A DNA stretch of 52,755 nucleotides, from assembly GCA_025355765.1 (NCBI GenBank), contig JANXZB010000071.1:1-52755 (forward strand), given 5' to 3'. The position numbers and the translations under genes were made by a program. The stretch comes from Actinomycetes bacterium (lineage in GTDB: Bacteria; Actinomycetota; Actinomycetes; Nanopelagicales; Nanopelagicaceae). Below, piece by piece: positions 42,442 through 51,344 of this stretch. Position 1 is the stretch's first letter. Every line of letters starts with the position of its first letter. The notes under the pieces are model-generated. The model saw only the letters and a list, made by a program, of their open reading frames with translations. It did no database searches and was not told where the DNA came from.

Positions 42442-43080
42442 TCAAACAACTCCATAAAGTCGGTCGCCCGCGTCACCCAGACCCGGCACGATGTAACCAT
42501 TTTCGTTTAGCTTTGTATCAAGTGCTCCCGTAACAACCGTAATTGGGACGAGACAGTTTTCGAAGGCTTTCTCCATGTAGGCGATGCCTTCGGGTGCAGC
42601 GATGATGCAAATGACAATAATGTCGGTGGCACCCAGATCAATTAAGTAATTGAGTGCGGCCACTAGTGTTCCGCCCGTTGCCAACATTGGGTCTAGTACA
42701 AAGCACTGTCGACCTGAAAGGTCATCGGGTAGTCGGTTGGCATAAGTGCTAGCCAATAACGTTTTCTCGTCTCGCACCATTCCCAAGAAACCAACCTCGG
42801 CTGTGGGAACCAAGCGGACCATTCCTTCGAGCATTCCAAGGCCAGCTCGCAAAATAGGTACAACAACTGGTCGTGGGTCTGCCATTTTCTCGCCTTGGGT
42901 AACAACTACAGGCGTCTTAATTGTCACAGTTTTCGTGCGCACTTCGCGTGTGGCCTCGTACGCGAGCAGTGTCACCAGTTCTTCTACTAGGCGACGAAAG
43001 GTCGGCGAGTCGGTGGTTTCATCGCGTAATACCGTCAATTTATGTGAGATCAATGGGTGATTAGCGACGTGGACTTTCAC
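42442..43080 (-). CDS. upp: Uracil phosphoribosyltransferase
   Basis: A 212-residue pyrimidine-salvage enzyme converting uracil and PRPP to UMP. Landmarks are [39 protein letters not shown], the PRPP loop [17 protein letters not shown] and the C-terminal [10 protein letters not shown]. Length is as usual. GTG start with a leaderless -10 hexamer. It is co-transcribed with the malic enzyme gene and divergent from the tRNA-deaminase-associated gene. Confidence 0.96.
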   Translation of the reverse strand: MKVHVANHPLISHKLTVLRDETTDSPTFRRLVEELVTLLAYEATREVRTKTVTIKTPVVVTQGEKMADPRPVVVPILRAGLGMLEGMVRLVPTAEVGFLGMVRDEKTLLASTYANRLPDDLSGRQCFVLDPMLATGGTLVAALNYLIDLGATDIIVICIIAAPEGIAYMEKAFENCLVPITVVTGALDTKLNENGYIVPGLGDAGDRLYGVV

Positions 43081-43087
43081 GCTCCAT

Positions 43088-43093
43088 ACCTTA
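43088..43093 (-). promoter_or_regulatory. -10 hexamer for leaderless upp mRNA
   Basis: On the minus strand TAAGGT is followed by seven bases and GTG 43080; no ribosome site is seen. Confidence 0.45.
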
Positions 43094-43160
43094 CAGGTCT
43101 TTTCTTCTTAAGAAATGAGTGTCAAGATGCAACCTAAGGGTATGTGAAACGGAGGCGACG

Positions 43161-43628
43161 ATGAGTGAGAACGTTGATGTCGCAGTAGCCGCTTGGCATG
43201 AAGAGGGACGCTGGAATCTCGCCAAACTGCCCAATCCGCATGATTTGGCTCACATTATTGATCGCTTGAAGAGCCAGCGAACCAATGGTGGGGCAATTGC
43301 GTTGATTGCAATCGATGAAGAATTCTTCATCGTCATCCGAGTTCTCGGCGCCCACATCAGCATGTTCCTCAGCGATGTTACTTGCGCGTTCGATTACGAA
43401 GTTGCATCGGACTTTATCGAGTTAGCCGATCTTCCTTTCCCTACCGAAGAGGACGAACCTATCCCCGTAGGTCACTTGGATATTTTGGTAGATCTAGGCA
43501 TGAACCACATGGAAATCTCGGCGCTCTGCGATGATGCCGAGTTATTTCCTGACGAACAACTAGATGCGATTGCCACACGCCTTGGTTTCGGTGAAGAGTT
43601 CCGAGAGTTACTTGAACTAGAAGTATGA
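43161..43628 (+). CDS. tRNA adenosine deaminase-associated protein
   Basis: A 155-residue acidic protein found next to tadA in many Actinobacteria and named for that association; no enzymatic motif is visible. Features are the N-terminal WHEEGRWNLAKL, a central FIVIRVLGAHISMFLSDVTCAFDY and the acidic EEDEPIPVGHLDILVDLGM. ATG 43161 has a GGAGG site and matches the family start; the frame is open to 43119. The tadA ATG overlaps its stop by four bases. It may assist or regulate the deaminase, which is an inference from context. Confidence 0.88.
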   Translation: MSENVDVAVAAWHEEGRWNLAKLPNPHDLAHIIDRLKSQRTNGGAIALIAIDEEFFIVIRVLGAHISMFLSDVTCAFDYEVASDFIELADLPFPTEEDEPIPVGHLDILVDLGMNHMEISALCDDAELFPDEQLDAIATRLGFGEEFRELLELEV

Positions 43629-44086
43629 GTTTTGAGGAAGCGATGGCATTAGCCATCAAAGTTGCCAAAGAGGCGACGATTGCAAGTGGAGATGTTCCAG
43701 TTGGCGCAGTCATCTTAAATAGCCGATTTGAAGTGGTCGCAACAGGAAGCAATGAACGCGAACTTGAGCATGATCCGACAGCTCATGCCGAAATTGTCGC
43801 GATGCGAAAAGCAGCAACCAAATTGGGAAGTTGGCGATTAGAGGATCACACTTTGGTCGTAACCCTTGAACCTTGTGCGATGTGCGCCGGTGCCATCGTT
43901 CAATCACGAATTCCCAGGGTGGTCTTCGGTGCTTGGGATGAGAAGGCCGGGGCCGTTGGATCGGTTTGGGACATATTGCGAGATCCTCGCACCTTGAACA
44001 GGCCTGAAGTGATCTCTGGGGTTCTGGCCACTGAATGCGCGCAACTGCTTCAAACCTTTTTCCAAGGGCAACGAAAAGGAAATTAG
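43625..44086 (+). CDS. tadA: tRNA adenosine(34) deaminase
   Basis: A 153-residue zinc deaminase that converts A34 to inosine in tRNA-Arg(ACG). The zinc-site motif HAE gives His54 and catalytic Glu56, and PCAMC gives Cys84 and Cys87. The following segment SRIPRVVFGAWDEKAGAVGS matches TadA rather than cytosine deaminases. The start overlaps the preceding stop (ATGA). A tRNA-Ser gene follows 20 bases downstream. Confidence 0.95.
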   Translation: MSFEEAMALAIKVAKEATIASGDVPVGAVILNSRFEVVATGSNERELEHDPTAHAEIVAMRKAATKLGSWRLEDHTLVVTLEPCAMCAGAIVQSRIPRVVFGAWDEKAGAVGSVWDILRDPRTLNRPEVISGVLATECAQLLQTFFQGQRKGN

Positions 44087-44105
44087 TTACTGTATCCTCG
44101 CTCCT

Positions 44106-44195
44106 GGTGGCGTGTCCGAGCGGCCAAAGGAGCACGCCTCGAAAGCGTGTGTTGGGGAAACTCAACCGTGGGTTCAAATCCCACCGCCACCGCCA
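44106..44195 (+). tRNA. tRNA-Ser (anticodon CGA)
   Basis: Acceptor GGTGGCG pairs with CGCCACC at 44185-44191, discriminator G and encoded CCA follow. The anticodon stem CACGC/GCGTG encloses CTCGAAA, anticodon CGA. A long variable arm (TGTTGGGGAAACTCAACC) is typical of serine tRNA, and the T arm is GTGGG TTCAAAT CCCAC. Confidence 0.95.
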
Positions 44196-44199
44196 GTTA

Positions 44200-46566
44200 T
44201 TAAATGACGATCTCGTAGGACGGGTTGAGAATCGTTAGGGAACCATTGGTTTCTCCGACCATGCCCTCTGCAAGTAATTGGGAACCAACATCGAGACCGG
44301 AAATTTCACGTCTTCCCAAGAATTGAAGTGTTACGCCTCCAGTTTCGTCCCAGACTTCCACTTCAACTATTGGTGCAGAACCCCGCGGGGCCGTCTTGAT
44401 GGATGTAACTCGACCCTTAACATGCGCGCGACTACGCCAAGTGATCTTGCCGATAGGCATCACGTTCTCTGCGTAGTGACTAACAGGTTCATGGCTCATG
44501 AAGGAGACTGCGCTCGCTGGTTCGATCTTTTGTGCCTGTATTTTCTCCTGCACTTCTTGCACGACCTTGGTTGCTCCTGAAACATGGCTGTCATGGATGA
44601 CGACGCTCTGGCCTGAAATAATCTTTGCAACATCAAAGGGAATGATGGTCGCTACGACGCGCGAGAGTTGTGAGATTGGACGGGCAATTTCTTCCGCCGT
44701 TTGATCATGGAGTAATTTGCCAAGGATCGGAGTGTAGGAACGTCGAGGCAGGAGCAGGGTTAATTCCACATCAGGAGAAGTTGTCGCTCTAATGGCGTAG
44801 TCCATTGCCGCATTTGGGAGTCGACGATCTGGACAATCAATGAGTTCGAGGGTTACATCATCTAGAGCTGGCGCTTCCGCCCATGCCTTGCGGATATCCT
44901 CAGCACGTTGGTCATCAATGACGAAGTGAACGGCCGCGAGATTATGCGGATTGAGACTTCGTGCATATCGAACTGCCCCCACCGTTGCCACATCAACGCT
45001 GTCAACGAGGATAGTCACATCGTGGCGGCTGATGGAAGTGGCACGAGATTCTTCACTGCGGAAGTTCAGGGCCGCTTGTTCGCGTCTGTACTGGCGGTTG
45101 AGGCGAAGCAGAAGCACCACGGCAATTGGCGCGATGGTGATGACCAACCATGCGCCCTCGGTGAATTTAACTACCGCGAAGACGAGAACAACAATCACTG
45201 AAACGCTGCCAGAGAGTCCATTGATGAACATCTTGAGTTTCCAGTTACCGATTTTGTGTGTGTGTGCATGTTTGGCCATGCCAAAACCGGCGAGAGTGAA
45301 GCCGGTAAATACGCCCAGCGCGTAGAAGGCAACGAGGCGATCAACAGCGGCTCCTGTAATGATGACCAAGGCCGTTGCTGAACTTGCTAGGAAGATGATT
45401 CCATTTGAAAAAGATAAGCGGTGACCACGCTTGGTCAATTGGTGGGGCAAATATCCATCTGTCGCAACGAAATTGCAGAGAATCGGAAAGGCGTTGTACG
45501 TGGTGTTAGCACCGGCAAAGAGAATTAGCATCGTTGCAGCCTGAACGAAAACGAACAGCACTCTGCCGGTTGCACTTGATCCAAGGGATTCTTTGGCAAT
45601 TTGTGAGATGACCGTCGGCGTTCCCTTGTCGTATGGCATCGCGTGGATTCGTTGGGCAAACCAGGAGACTCCTACAACCAGCGTTCCCAAGATGACGCTC
45701 ATAGTGACCAGAGTCTTTCTGGCATTTTGAGCCTCTGGAACTTTGAATAATGCGACACCATCTGAAATGGCTTCCAGACCAGTGAGCGAGGATCCGCCAT
45801 TGGCAAAGGCTCGAAGAAGGATGAAGATCGCGCTGAAGGTAAGCAATCCTTGGGCGTGGCCCAGTTCTTTCGCACCTGGCAGATTAGTCGCCAGTACCGG
45901 CAGAGTCCCGGTGAATGCTTTGACGAGGCCCGTGATGAACACGATGGCCATGCCACCAATAAAGAGGTAGGTAGGCATCGCAAAGGATTTCCCGGCTTCC
46001 TTCACGCCGCGGAGATTTCCGTAAGTGATGAGAAGGATGATGCCGATTGTCATGTAGACCTTGCCCGCATGGAACGACGGGAAAGTTGAGATGATGGCCG
46101 CTACGCCCGCGGCAGATTGGATTGCGACGGTCACGATGTAGTCGAGCATTAACGCAACTGCGGCGATGATCGACATGACTGGCCCGAAGTTGTCTTTAGT
46201 GACGATGTAGGCCCCACCAGTTTTTGTGTAGACCTCAATGACGTTTCTATAGCTCAAAGTGATGATCGTGAGAATCGCAATGATGACCACCGTCATCGGC
46301 ATCATCAGCGCGAAGGAGGCCAAACCGAATGCAGGAAGCAGAGCGATCAAAATCTGCTCGCTGCCATAGGCCGATGAGGAGATGCAGTCGGAGGAAAGAA
46401 TTCCGAGTGCGAACCTCTTGGCAAGTCTCTGGTGCCCGAGGGTGTGACGGTTTAAAGGATTGCCTAAAAGGGCCTTCTTGATCTTGTAGACGATCGGATC
46501 CTTGAGGTGGGCATGCTCTTGCAGCGCTACCGGAGCTGGCGCATCGTCAGTCCAAGATTTAGGCAC
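44200..46566 (-). CDS. KimA-like potassium permease with C-terminal OB-fold domain
   Basis: A 788-residue APC-superfamily transporter. The N-terminus (YKIKKALLGNPLNRHTLGHQRLAKRFALGILSSDCISSSAYGSEQIL, in parts) and YRNVIEVYTKTGGAYIVTKDNFG match KimA/YdaO potassium-proton symporters, with about twelve membrane helices up to residue 500. A USP-like cytosolic domain follows (HDVTILVDSVDVATVGAVRYA to about 690). Residues 703-788 form an extra OB-fold-like domain (RAHVKGRVTSI, IVEVEVWDETGGVTLQF, DVGSQLLAEGMVG), not present in KimA. GTG 46566 was chosen because of a GGGGAG site five bases upstream; the upstream open frame to 46776 is not protein-like. Potassium as substrate is by homology. Confidence 0.85.
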   Translation of the reverse strand: MPKSWTDDAPAPVALQEHAHLKDPIVYKIKKALLGNPLNRHTLGHQRLAKRFALGILSSDCISSSAYGSEQILIALLPAFGLASFALMMPMTVVIIAILTIITLSYRNVIEVYTKTGGAYIVTKDNFGPVMSIIAAVALMLDYIVTVAIQSAAGVAAIISTFPSFHAGKVYMTIGIILLITYGNLRGVKEAGKSFAMPTYLFIGGMAIVFITGLVKAFTGTLPVLATNLPGAKELGHAQGLLTFSAIFILLRAFANGGSSLTGLEAISDGVALFKVPEAQNARKTLVTMSVILGTLVVGVSWFAQRIHAMPYDKGTPTVISQIAKESLGSSATGRVLFVFVQAATMLILFAGANTTYNAFPILCNFVATDGYLPHQLTKRGHRLSFSNGIIFLASSATALVIITGAAVDRLVAFYALGVFTGFTLAGFGMAKHAHTHKIGNWKLKMFINGLSGSVSVIVVLVFAVVKFTEGAWLVITIAPIAVVLLLRLNRQYRREQAALNFRSEESRATSISRHDVTILVDSVDVATVGAVRYARSLNPHNLAAVHFVIDDQRAEDIRKAWAEAPALDDVTLELIDCPDRRLPNAAMDYAIRATTSPDVELTLLLPRRSYTPILGKLLHDQTAEEIARPISQLSRVVATIIPFDVAKIISGQSVVIHDSHVSGATKVVQEVQEKIQAQKIEPASAVSFMSHEPVSHYAENVMPIGKITWRSRAHVKGRVTSIKTAPRGSAPIVEVEVWDETGGVTLQFLGRREISGLDVGSQLLAEGMVGETNGSLTILNPSYEIVI

Positions 46567-46712
46567 TGTTACTCCCCAGACAAAAGTGAAAGATGCGAGC
46601 GATGAGTGGTGCTTATCACTCCGCCATCTTAGATTGTCCGCCCTGGCTTTGTTGACGCCCTTGCCGATGCTGGCGAGACCGCTACTGGGAGGTAGAGGGA
46701 AATCGGTGCGGG

Positions 46713-46718
46713 TATGCT
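46713..46718 (+). promoter_or_regulatory. -10 hexamer for leaderless gabD-like mRNA
   Basis: TATGCT ends six bases before ATG 46725 with no ribosome site at the proper distance. Confidence 0.5.
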
Positions 46719-46724
46719 CAGGGC

Positions 46725-48143
46725 ATGCGTACACAGTTATATATCGACGGAAAATGGGTTGACGGCAACGCAACAATGCCGGTTTATGACCCCAGTGATG
46801 GTTCCGTTATCGCCGAAGTTGCGACAGCGGGAGAGGTCGAAGTTGAGGCCGCCCTTGAGGCCGCTCATCGTGCTTTCCCCGCGTGGGCCAAGACCGCTCC
46901 ACGCGTTCGAAGTGAGATGTTGCGCAAGGCATTTGAGATTATGACCGCAGAAAGTGATCAGATCGCGACATTGATCTCGCGAGAGAACGGAAAAGTCTTC
47001 GCGGATGCAAAAGGCGAAGTTGCTTATGCCGCCGAGTTCTTCCGTTGGTTTGCCGAAGAGGCAGTGCGCACTCCCGGAGACTTCCGTAAGTCCCCCAGTG
47101 GAGATAAGAGAATTCTTGTCACGCACCAACCCATTGGCGTCTCTCTCCTCATAACTCCATGGAACTACCCAGCAGGTATGGCAACTCGAAAGATCGGACC
47201 GGCACTCGCTGCTGGCTGCACTGTCATTCTTAAACCAGCGGGTGAGACTCCCCTGACTGCGCTCGCGATCGTCGACATTCTCGAAAGAGCTGGCGTGCCT
47301 AAGGGTGTAGTAAACGTAATTTTGCCAAAGCCTGTCGGGACAATCATTAGCAAGATGTTGCACGATCCACGAGTTAAGAACCTTTCTTTCACTGGATCTA
47401 CGGAAGTTGGTCGCGTCCTACTTCACGAGGCAGCGGATCAAGTAATTCGTTGCTCGATGGAACTGGGCGGTAACGCACCTGTTCTCGTATTTGACGATGC
47501 CGATGTCACAAAGGCAGTCGAAGGAATTATGGTTGCCAAGATGCGAAACGGCGGTGCTGCTTGCACTGCTGCGAACCGCATCTATGTGCAGCGACCAATC
47601 GCCGAGAAGTTAACGGCCGAATTGACCAAGGCTATGGAAGCCCTTCACATGGGAGCGCCACTTGAAGCAGGAATGAATCTTGGTGCGAGCGTTTCCATCA
47701 AGGAGCGCGACAAGATTGCCGGACTAGTCGATATGGCGGTTAGCCAAGGTGGGCTAGTCCGCACGGGTGGCAAAGTCCCCGCTGGTGCAGGAGCTTTCTA
47801 TCCGGCAACAGTGCTAACAGTTGCAAGCGATAACGAGATCCTCAAGAACGAGGTATTCGGACCCGTTGCACCCATTGTCATTTTCGATACCGATGAAGAG
47901 GGAATCGCACTGGCCAATAACACTGATTTTGGCCTCATTAGCTACGTCTTCTCAGGCGAACTTGGTCGTTCCATCCGCATTGCTGAGGCGATGGAATCCG
48001 GAATGGTCGCTATCAACCGCGGCGTCATTTCAGATCCTGCTGCACCCTTCGGAGGAATGAAGCAGAGTGGCCTTGGTCGCGAAGGCGGCTTCGACGGCAT
48101 TCACGAATTCCTTGAGACCAAGTACATCGGCGTCGAGATCTAA
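46725..48143 (+). CDS. gabD: NAD(P)-dependent succinate-semialdehyde dehydrogenase
   Basis: A 472-residue aldehyde dehydrogenase. Opening QLYIDGKWVDG, cofactor-site ITPWNYPAGMATRKIGPALAAG and LKPAGETPLTAL, NAD-loop FTGSTEVGR, general-base Glu246 in MELGGNAP, and nucleophile Cys280 in GGAACTAANR are seen in order. The C-terminal PFGGMKQSGLGREGG is typical of GabD-like enzymes. Oxidation of succinate semialdehyde to succinate is the best call; other short semialdehydes are possible. The gene is single, with a leaderless promoter, and its stop overlaps that of the convergent TMEM175-like pseudogene by three bases. Confidence 0.9.
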   Translation: MRTQLYIDGKWVDGNATMPVYDPSDGSVIAEVATAGEVEVEAALEAAHRAFPAWAKTAPRVRSEMLRKAFEIMTAESDQIATLISRENGKVFADAKGEVAYAAEFFRWFAEEAVRTPGDFRKSPSGDKRILVTHQPIGVSLLITPWNYPAGMATRKIGPALAAGCTVILKPAGETPLTALAIVDILERAGVPKGVVNVILPKPVGTIISKMLHDPRVKNLSFTGSTEVGRVLLHEAADQVIRCSMELGGNAPVLVFDDADVTKAVEGIMVAKMRNGGAACTAANRIYVQRPIAEKLTAELTKAMEALHMGAPLEAGMNLGASVSIKERDKIAGLVDMAVSQGGLVRTGGKVPAGAGAFYPATVLTVASDNEILKNEVFGPVAPIVIFDTDEEGIALANNTDFGLISYVFSGELGRSIRIAEAMESGMVAINRGVISDPAAPFGGMKQSGLGREGGFDGIHEFLETKYIGVEI

Positions 48144-48638
48144 ATTTCTTTCGCGATCCTTCGGTCTGGAACGATCCACATTAGTGCCACGGCAATATAG
48201 AGAAGGTAAGAAATCAGTGTCGTGACCGTGCGCTCTGATAAGCGCGGTTTGAAGCATTGAATAAGCGATGGCCGCCATGAGTAATGAGAGGCCGTAGAGC
48301 GCCGCGGGTGCCTTCGCGCCACCGCTTTCGCCGAGCCAGGCGGTTGTAAACGGGATAAGTGAGAGCCAGAACAAAAGATGCGAATTGGCCCACATCGTCC
48401 ATCCATTGGGAGCGTGCATGGTTTTGAGCAAATGGTGATGGTTGTTCCAATAGATCATCAGGTAGATGAAACTCAAAAGGTAGCTAAGAAACACCGGGCG
48501 AAGTTCGACAAGGTCGGCAAATTTATGTCCGAGCGGCGGATGAAGCCCCAGGACCATGATCGTGATGATGATGGCGAAGACAGCGTCGCTGAACGCTTCC
48601 AGTGGATTGGCCGAATTGGAACCCACTTGGCGTGTCAT
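48140..48638 (-). pseudogene. TMEM175-like potassium channel gene with internal deletion/frameshift
   Basis: From ATG 48638 the product begins as a normal TMEM175/DUF1211 channel: FSDAVFAIIITIMVLGLHPP (the pore-helix motif), FIYLMIYWNNHHHLL and WANSHLLFWLSLIPFTTAWLG. After MLQTALI near 48240 the frame changes. The expected family end ISYLLYIAVALMWIVPDRRI is encoded in another frame that stops at 48140, three bases into the end of the gabD-like gene, which is the natural gene end. About 30 residues, including one membrane helix, appear missing between the parts. Without correction the first frame runs antisense into gabD to 48030 with non-membrane text. Real decay or an assembly error are both possible. 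Confidence 0.7.
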
Positions 48639-48644
48639 CCCGAA

Positions 48645-48650
48645 ACGCTA
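48645..48650 (-). promoter_or_regulatory. -10 hexamer for the TMEM175-like gene
   Basis: On the minus strand TAGCGT lies six bases before ATG 48638, without a ribosome site. The promoter appears intact although the gene is not. Confidence 0.45.
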
Positions 48651-48670
48651 GCATTCGGGCCAAGTAGAAA

Positions 48671-48758
48671 TGGCGGAGGATAGGGGATTTGAACCCCTGA
48701 AAGGTTGCCCTTTACACGCTTTCCAAGCGTGCGCACTCGGCCGCTATGCGAATCCTCC
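48671..48758 (-). tRNA. tRNA-Ser (anticodon GGA)
   Basis: Minus strand: acceptor GGAGGAT pairs with ATCCTCC, followed by discriminator G and encoded CCA. Anticodon stem CACGC/GCGTG encloses TTGGAAA, anticodon GGA. A long variable arm (AAAGGGCAACCTTT) and T arm GGGG TTCAAAT CCCC support serine identity. Confidence 0.95.
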
Positions 48759-48796
48759 GTGGAGAACTCTAGCGGTGCTCTAACTATGATTAGCGC

Positions 48797-48888
48797 CAGA
48801 TCCCTCGTGCGGCATTATCGGGCTGAACTCCCCCAGGGCTGGAAGGCAGCAAGGGTAGGCCCGCTCTAGTGGGTGCACGAGGGGTCCT
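48797..48888 (+). ncRNA. ffs: Signal recognition particle RNA, small bacterial 4.5S type
   Basis: The conserved SRP core reads GGCTGAACTCCCCCAGG, then GGCTGGAAGGCAGCAAGGG (GGAA tetraloop at the helix-8 tip and the asymmetric internal loop that binds Ffh). The ends ATCCCTCGTGC (48800-48810) and GCACGAGGGGT (48875-48885) pair to close the hairpin. Position just upstream of dnaX and next to tRNA-Ser is the usual actinobacterial place. Exact ends are approximate. Confidence 0.93.
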
Positions 48889-48917
48889 CTTATTAGATAA
48901 GTGGAAAGGGGATAGCG

Positions 48918-50654
48918 GTGTCGTTAGCGCTCTATCGCAAGTACCGTCCGTCCCTCTTCGCCGACGTCATCGGCCAGGAGCACGTGACCATTCCTCTTTC
49001 TAATGCCCTCTCATCTGGGCGCACCCATCACGCCTATCTCTTCTCTGGCCCACGTGGATGCGGCAAGACATCGAGTGCTCGCATCATGGCTCGCAGCCTT
49101 AACTGCGAAAAGGGGCCAACGCCGAATCCATGCGGCGAATGCCAATCATGCAAGGACCTGGTTGCAAATGGACCCGGTTCTTTGGATGTCATCGAACTGG
49201 ACGCTGCCACACACGGTCTTGTTGATGACGCACGCGATCTGCGCGACAAAGCATTCTTCGCCCCCGTACAGAGTCGATACAAGATTTACATTATCGACGA
49301 AGCCCACCAACTCGGACCGGGCGCAGCCAACGCGCTCTTGAAGGTTGTCGAAGAGCCGCCACCTCACGTGATTTTTATTTTTGCAACCACCGAGCCAGAG
49401 AAATTGATTTCAACTATTCGCTCTCGTACTCATCATTACCCATTCCGATTAGTTCCTCCTGGAATATTGGCTGCCAACTTGGAAAAAATTTGTAATTCCG
49501 AAGGTGTGAAAGTTGCGAAGGGAGTGATTCCCTTGGTTGTCCGCGCCAGTGGCGGTTCAGTACGTGATGCCCAATCAGTCCTTGGCCAACTACTCGCTGG
49601 GGCCGGAAAAGATGGCGTCAGCTATGACATCGCGATTCAACTTCTTGGCTTCACAGACAGCGCCTTGCTGGATGATGCCATTGATGCGCTCGCGGCAAGA
49701 GATAGCGCCACTTTGTTCAAGAGTGTCGATCGAATAATTGAATCCGGGCATGATCCCCGCCGATTTGCGGCCGATTTACTTGAGCGTTTGCGCGATTTGA
49801 TGATCGTCGATGCTTTGCCTGCAGGCGGAGCAAGTGCGATCCTGCGCGAAATATCAGATGACCAACTCGAGCGAATGAATAACCAAGCACAACGAATCGG
49901 CTCCGCTGGATTGTCGCGTGCCGCAGATATTGCCGCAGAGGGATTGACCCAGATGCGTGGAGCGACTGCTCCGCGTCTCATGTTGGAGCTCATTTGTGCG
50001 CGAATGTTGCTGCCAGTTGGAGATAATTCAGACCGCGGCCTACTCGCCCGCATCGAACGACTCGAACGTGCTGAAAACTTAGCGCCCATGAGCAACCCAA
50101 CCCCAACGGTTGTTGCACCAAAGGTTGTGGATCAGAAGACTGAAAACGTCGTGGTTTCTTCGAATTCGGTGGATCAAGGCGACACTAAGAAAGTTTTGTC
50201 CGTGTCGCCAGATCCAGCCGAAGAGGAGAAACGTGTAGAGACTATTTCGCCAAAACCAACAAGTGTTGCAGACGTCGCCGCGCTTCGTCGTTTGTGGCCA
50301 GACGTTATCGAGGATGTCAAGAAGCGTCGCCGTCTTACATGGTCGCTACTGAGTACGAGCGCGCAAGTGTTGGCGTTGGATGACACAGCAATCACGATTG
50401 CAATCGTCAACGCGGGTGCGCGCGATTCATTCCTTCGTTCGGCTAGCGACGAAATTTTGCGCCAATCGTTTATTGATGTCGTAGGAGTGGACCGCAAGAT
50501 CGAAGTTGTGGTTGATCCTTCGATCAATCCGAATACTCCGGCCGCCCGTGCGGTGCGAGTAGATGAATCTCCAACGGATGCCGATCAGCTTTCCGGACAA
50601 GCACTCCTTGCCAAGGAACTTGGTGCTCAGTTCATCAGTGAGAGGCCGCGCTGA
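48918..50654 (+). CDS. dnaX: DNA polymerase III subunit gamma/tau
   Basis: A 578-residue clamp-loader ATPase. Walker A is [11 protein letters not shown] (Lys50), a zinc module uses Cys63, Cys72, Cys75 and Cys78, Walker B is [19 protein letters not shown] and sensor 1 is [10 protein letters not shown]. The C-terminal part after about 390 is a Pro/Lys/Val-rich linker and then a tau-like domain ([23 protein letters not shown]). No A AAA AAG slippery site is seen, so probably only the full-length form is made. GTG start with purine-rich GGAAAGGGG upstream. recR overlaps its stop by one base; the ybaB gene that often lies between them is absent. Confidence 0.96.
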   Translation: MSLALYRKYRPSLFADVIGQEHVTIPLSNALSSGRTHHAYLFSGPRGCGKTSSARIMARSLNCEKGPTPNPCGECQSCKDLVANGPGSLDVIELDAATHGLVDDARDLRDKAFFAPVQSRYKIYIIDEAHQLGPGAANALLKVVEEPPPHVIFIFATTEPEKLISTIRSRTHHYPFRLVPPGILAANLEKICNSEGVKVAKGVIPLVVRASGGSVRDAQSVLGQLLAGAGKDGVSYDIAIQLLGFTDSALLDDAIDALAARDSATLFKSVDRIIESGHDPRRFAADLLERLRDLMIVDALPAGGASAILREISDDQLERMNNQAQRIGSAGLSRAADIAAEGLTQMRGATAPRLMLELICARMLLPVGDNSDRGLLARIERLERAENLAPMSNPTPTVVAPKVVDQKTENVVVSSNSVDQGDTKKVLSVSPDPAEEEKRVETISPKPTSVADVAALRRLWPDVIEDVKKRRRLTWSLLSTSAQVLALDDTAITIAIVNAGARDSFLRSASDEILRQSFIDVVGVDRKIEVVVDPSINPNTPAARAVRVDESPTDADQLSGQALLAKELGAQFISERPR

Positions 50655-51262
50655 TGAGTGGAATGTATGAAGGTGCCATTCAAGATCTCATTGACGCCCT
50701 CGGGCGTTTGCCCGGTATCGGCCCAAAGAGCGCCCAGCGCATCGCCTTCCATATTCTGCAGTCAGAGAGCGAAACGGCGGCGGCCCTGGTAGATGCAATC
50801 CGCACCGTCAAAGAGCGGGTGAAGTTCTGCACCGAATGCGGGAACGTCTCTGAGGAGACCCAGTGCCGCATCTGCCGCGACCCACGCCGTGAGAACACAT
50901 CCATCTGCGTGGTTGAAGAGAGCAAGGATGTCATCGCCATCGAGCGCACTCGTGAGTTCCGCGGCAAGTATCACGTCCTAGGCGGGGCGATCAGTCCCAT
51001 CGACGGGGTCGGCCCGGATCAACTCCGCATCCGCGAACTCATGGTCCGTCTGGCGGATTCGCAGGTCACCGAAATCATTCTGGCCACCGATCCCAACCTT
51101 GAGGGAGAAGCGACGGCTACTTACCTGGCTCGCCTACTCAAGCCCCTCGGCCTTAAGGTCTCTCGATTGGCCAGCGGCCTACCCGTGGGTGGAGATCTCG
51201 AATATGCAGATGAAGTGACCTTGGGTAGAGCATTTGAGGGAAGACGGACCGTTGAGAATTAA
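50654..51262 (+). CDS. recR: Recombination mediator protein RecR
   Basis: A 202-residue DNA-repair protein that works with RecO/RecF in loading RecA at gaps. The N-terminal helix-hairpin-helix is [20 protein letters not shown], the zinc finger uses Cys59, Cys62, Cys71 and Cys74, and the Toprim domain has [15 protein letters not shown] and [16 protein letters not shown] with the acidic DPN motif. Length and motif order are standard. It is translationally coupled to dnaX. Confidence 0.97.
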   Translation: MSGMYEGAIQDLIDALGRLPGIGPKSAQRIAFHILQSESETAAALVDAIRTVKERVKFCTECGNVSEETQCRICRDPRRENTSICVVEESKDVIAIERTREFRGKYHVLGGAISPIDGVGPDQLRIRELMVRLADSQVTEIILATDPNLEGEATATYLARLLKPLGLKVSRLASGLPVGGDLEYADEVTLGRAFEGRRTVEN

Positions 51263-51344
51263 AAGTCTCATTATTTGAACGCTTTGCCGTCTTACTATTT
51301 GATATTAACTACCGCCACCTTGATCAATGGTTCAGAATAAGGTC

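Noticed and set aside
46567-46776. Upstream extension of the KimA-like frame, or a riboswitch in this 158-bp divergent region
   Set aside because: The extension is not protein-like, and GTG 46566 has a clear ribosome site. I could not recognise a ydaO-type riboswitch core by eye; a covariance-model search would decide.
48030-48140. Read-through C-terminus of the TMEM175-like frame
   Set aside because: It is antisense to gabD and not membrane-like; the proper family ending is in another frame that stops at 48140.
48918-50654. Programmed frameshift in dnaX producing a gamma form
   Set aside because: No A AAA AAG type slippery heptamer was found in the coding sequence.
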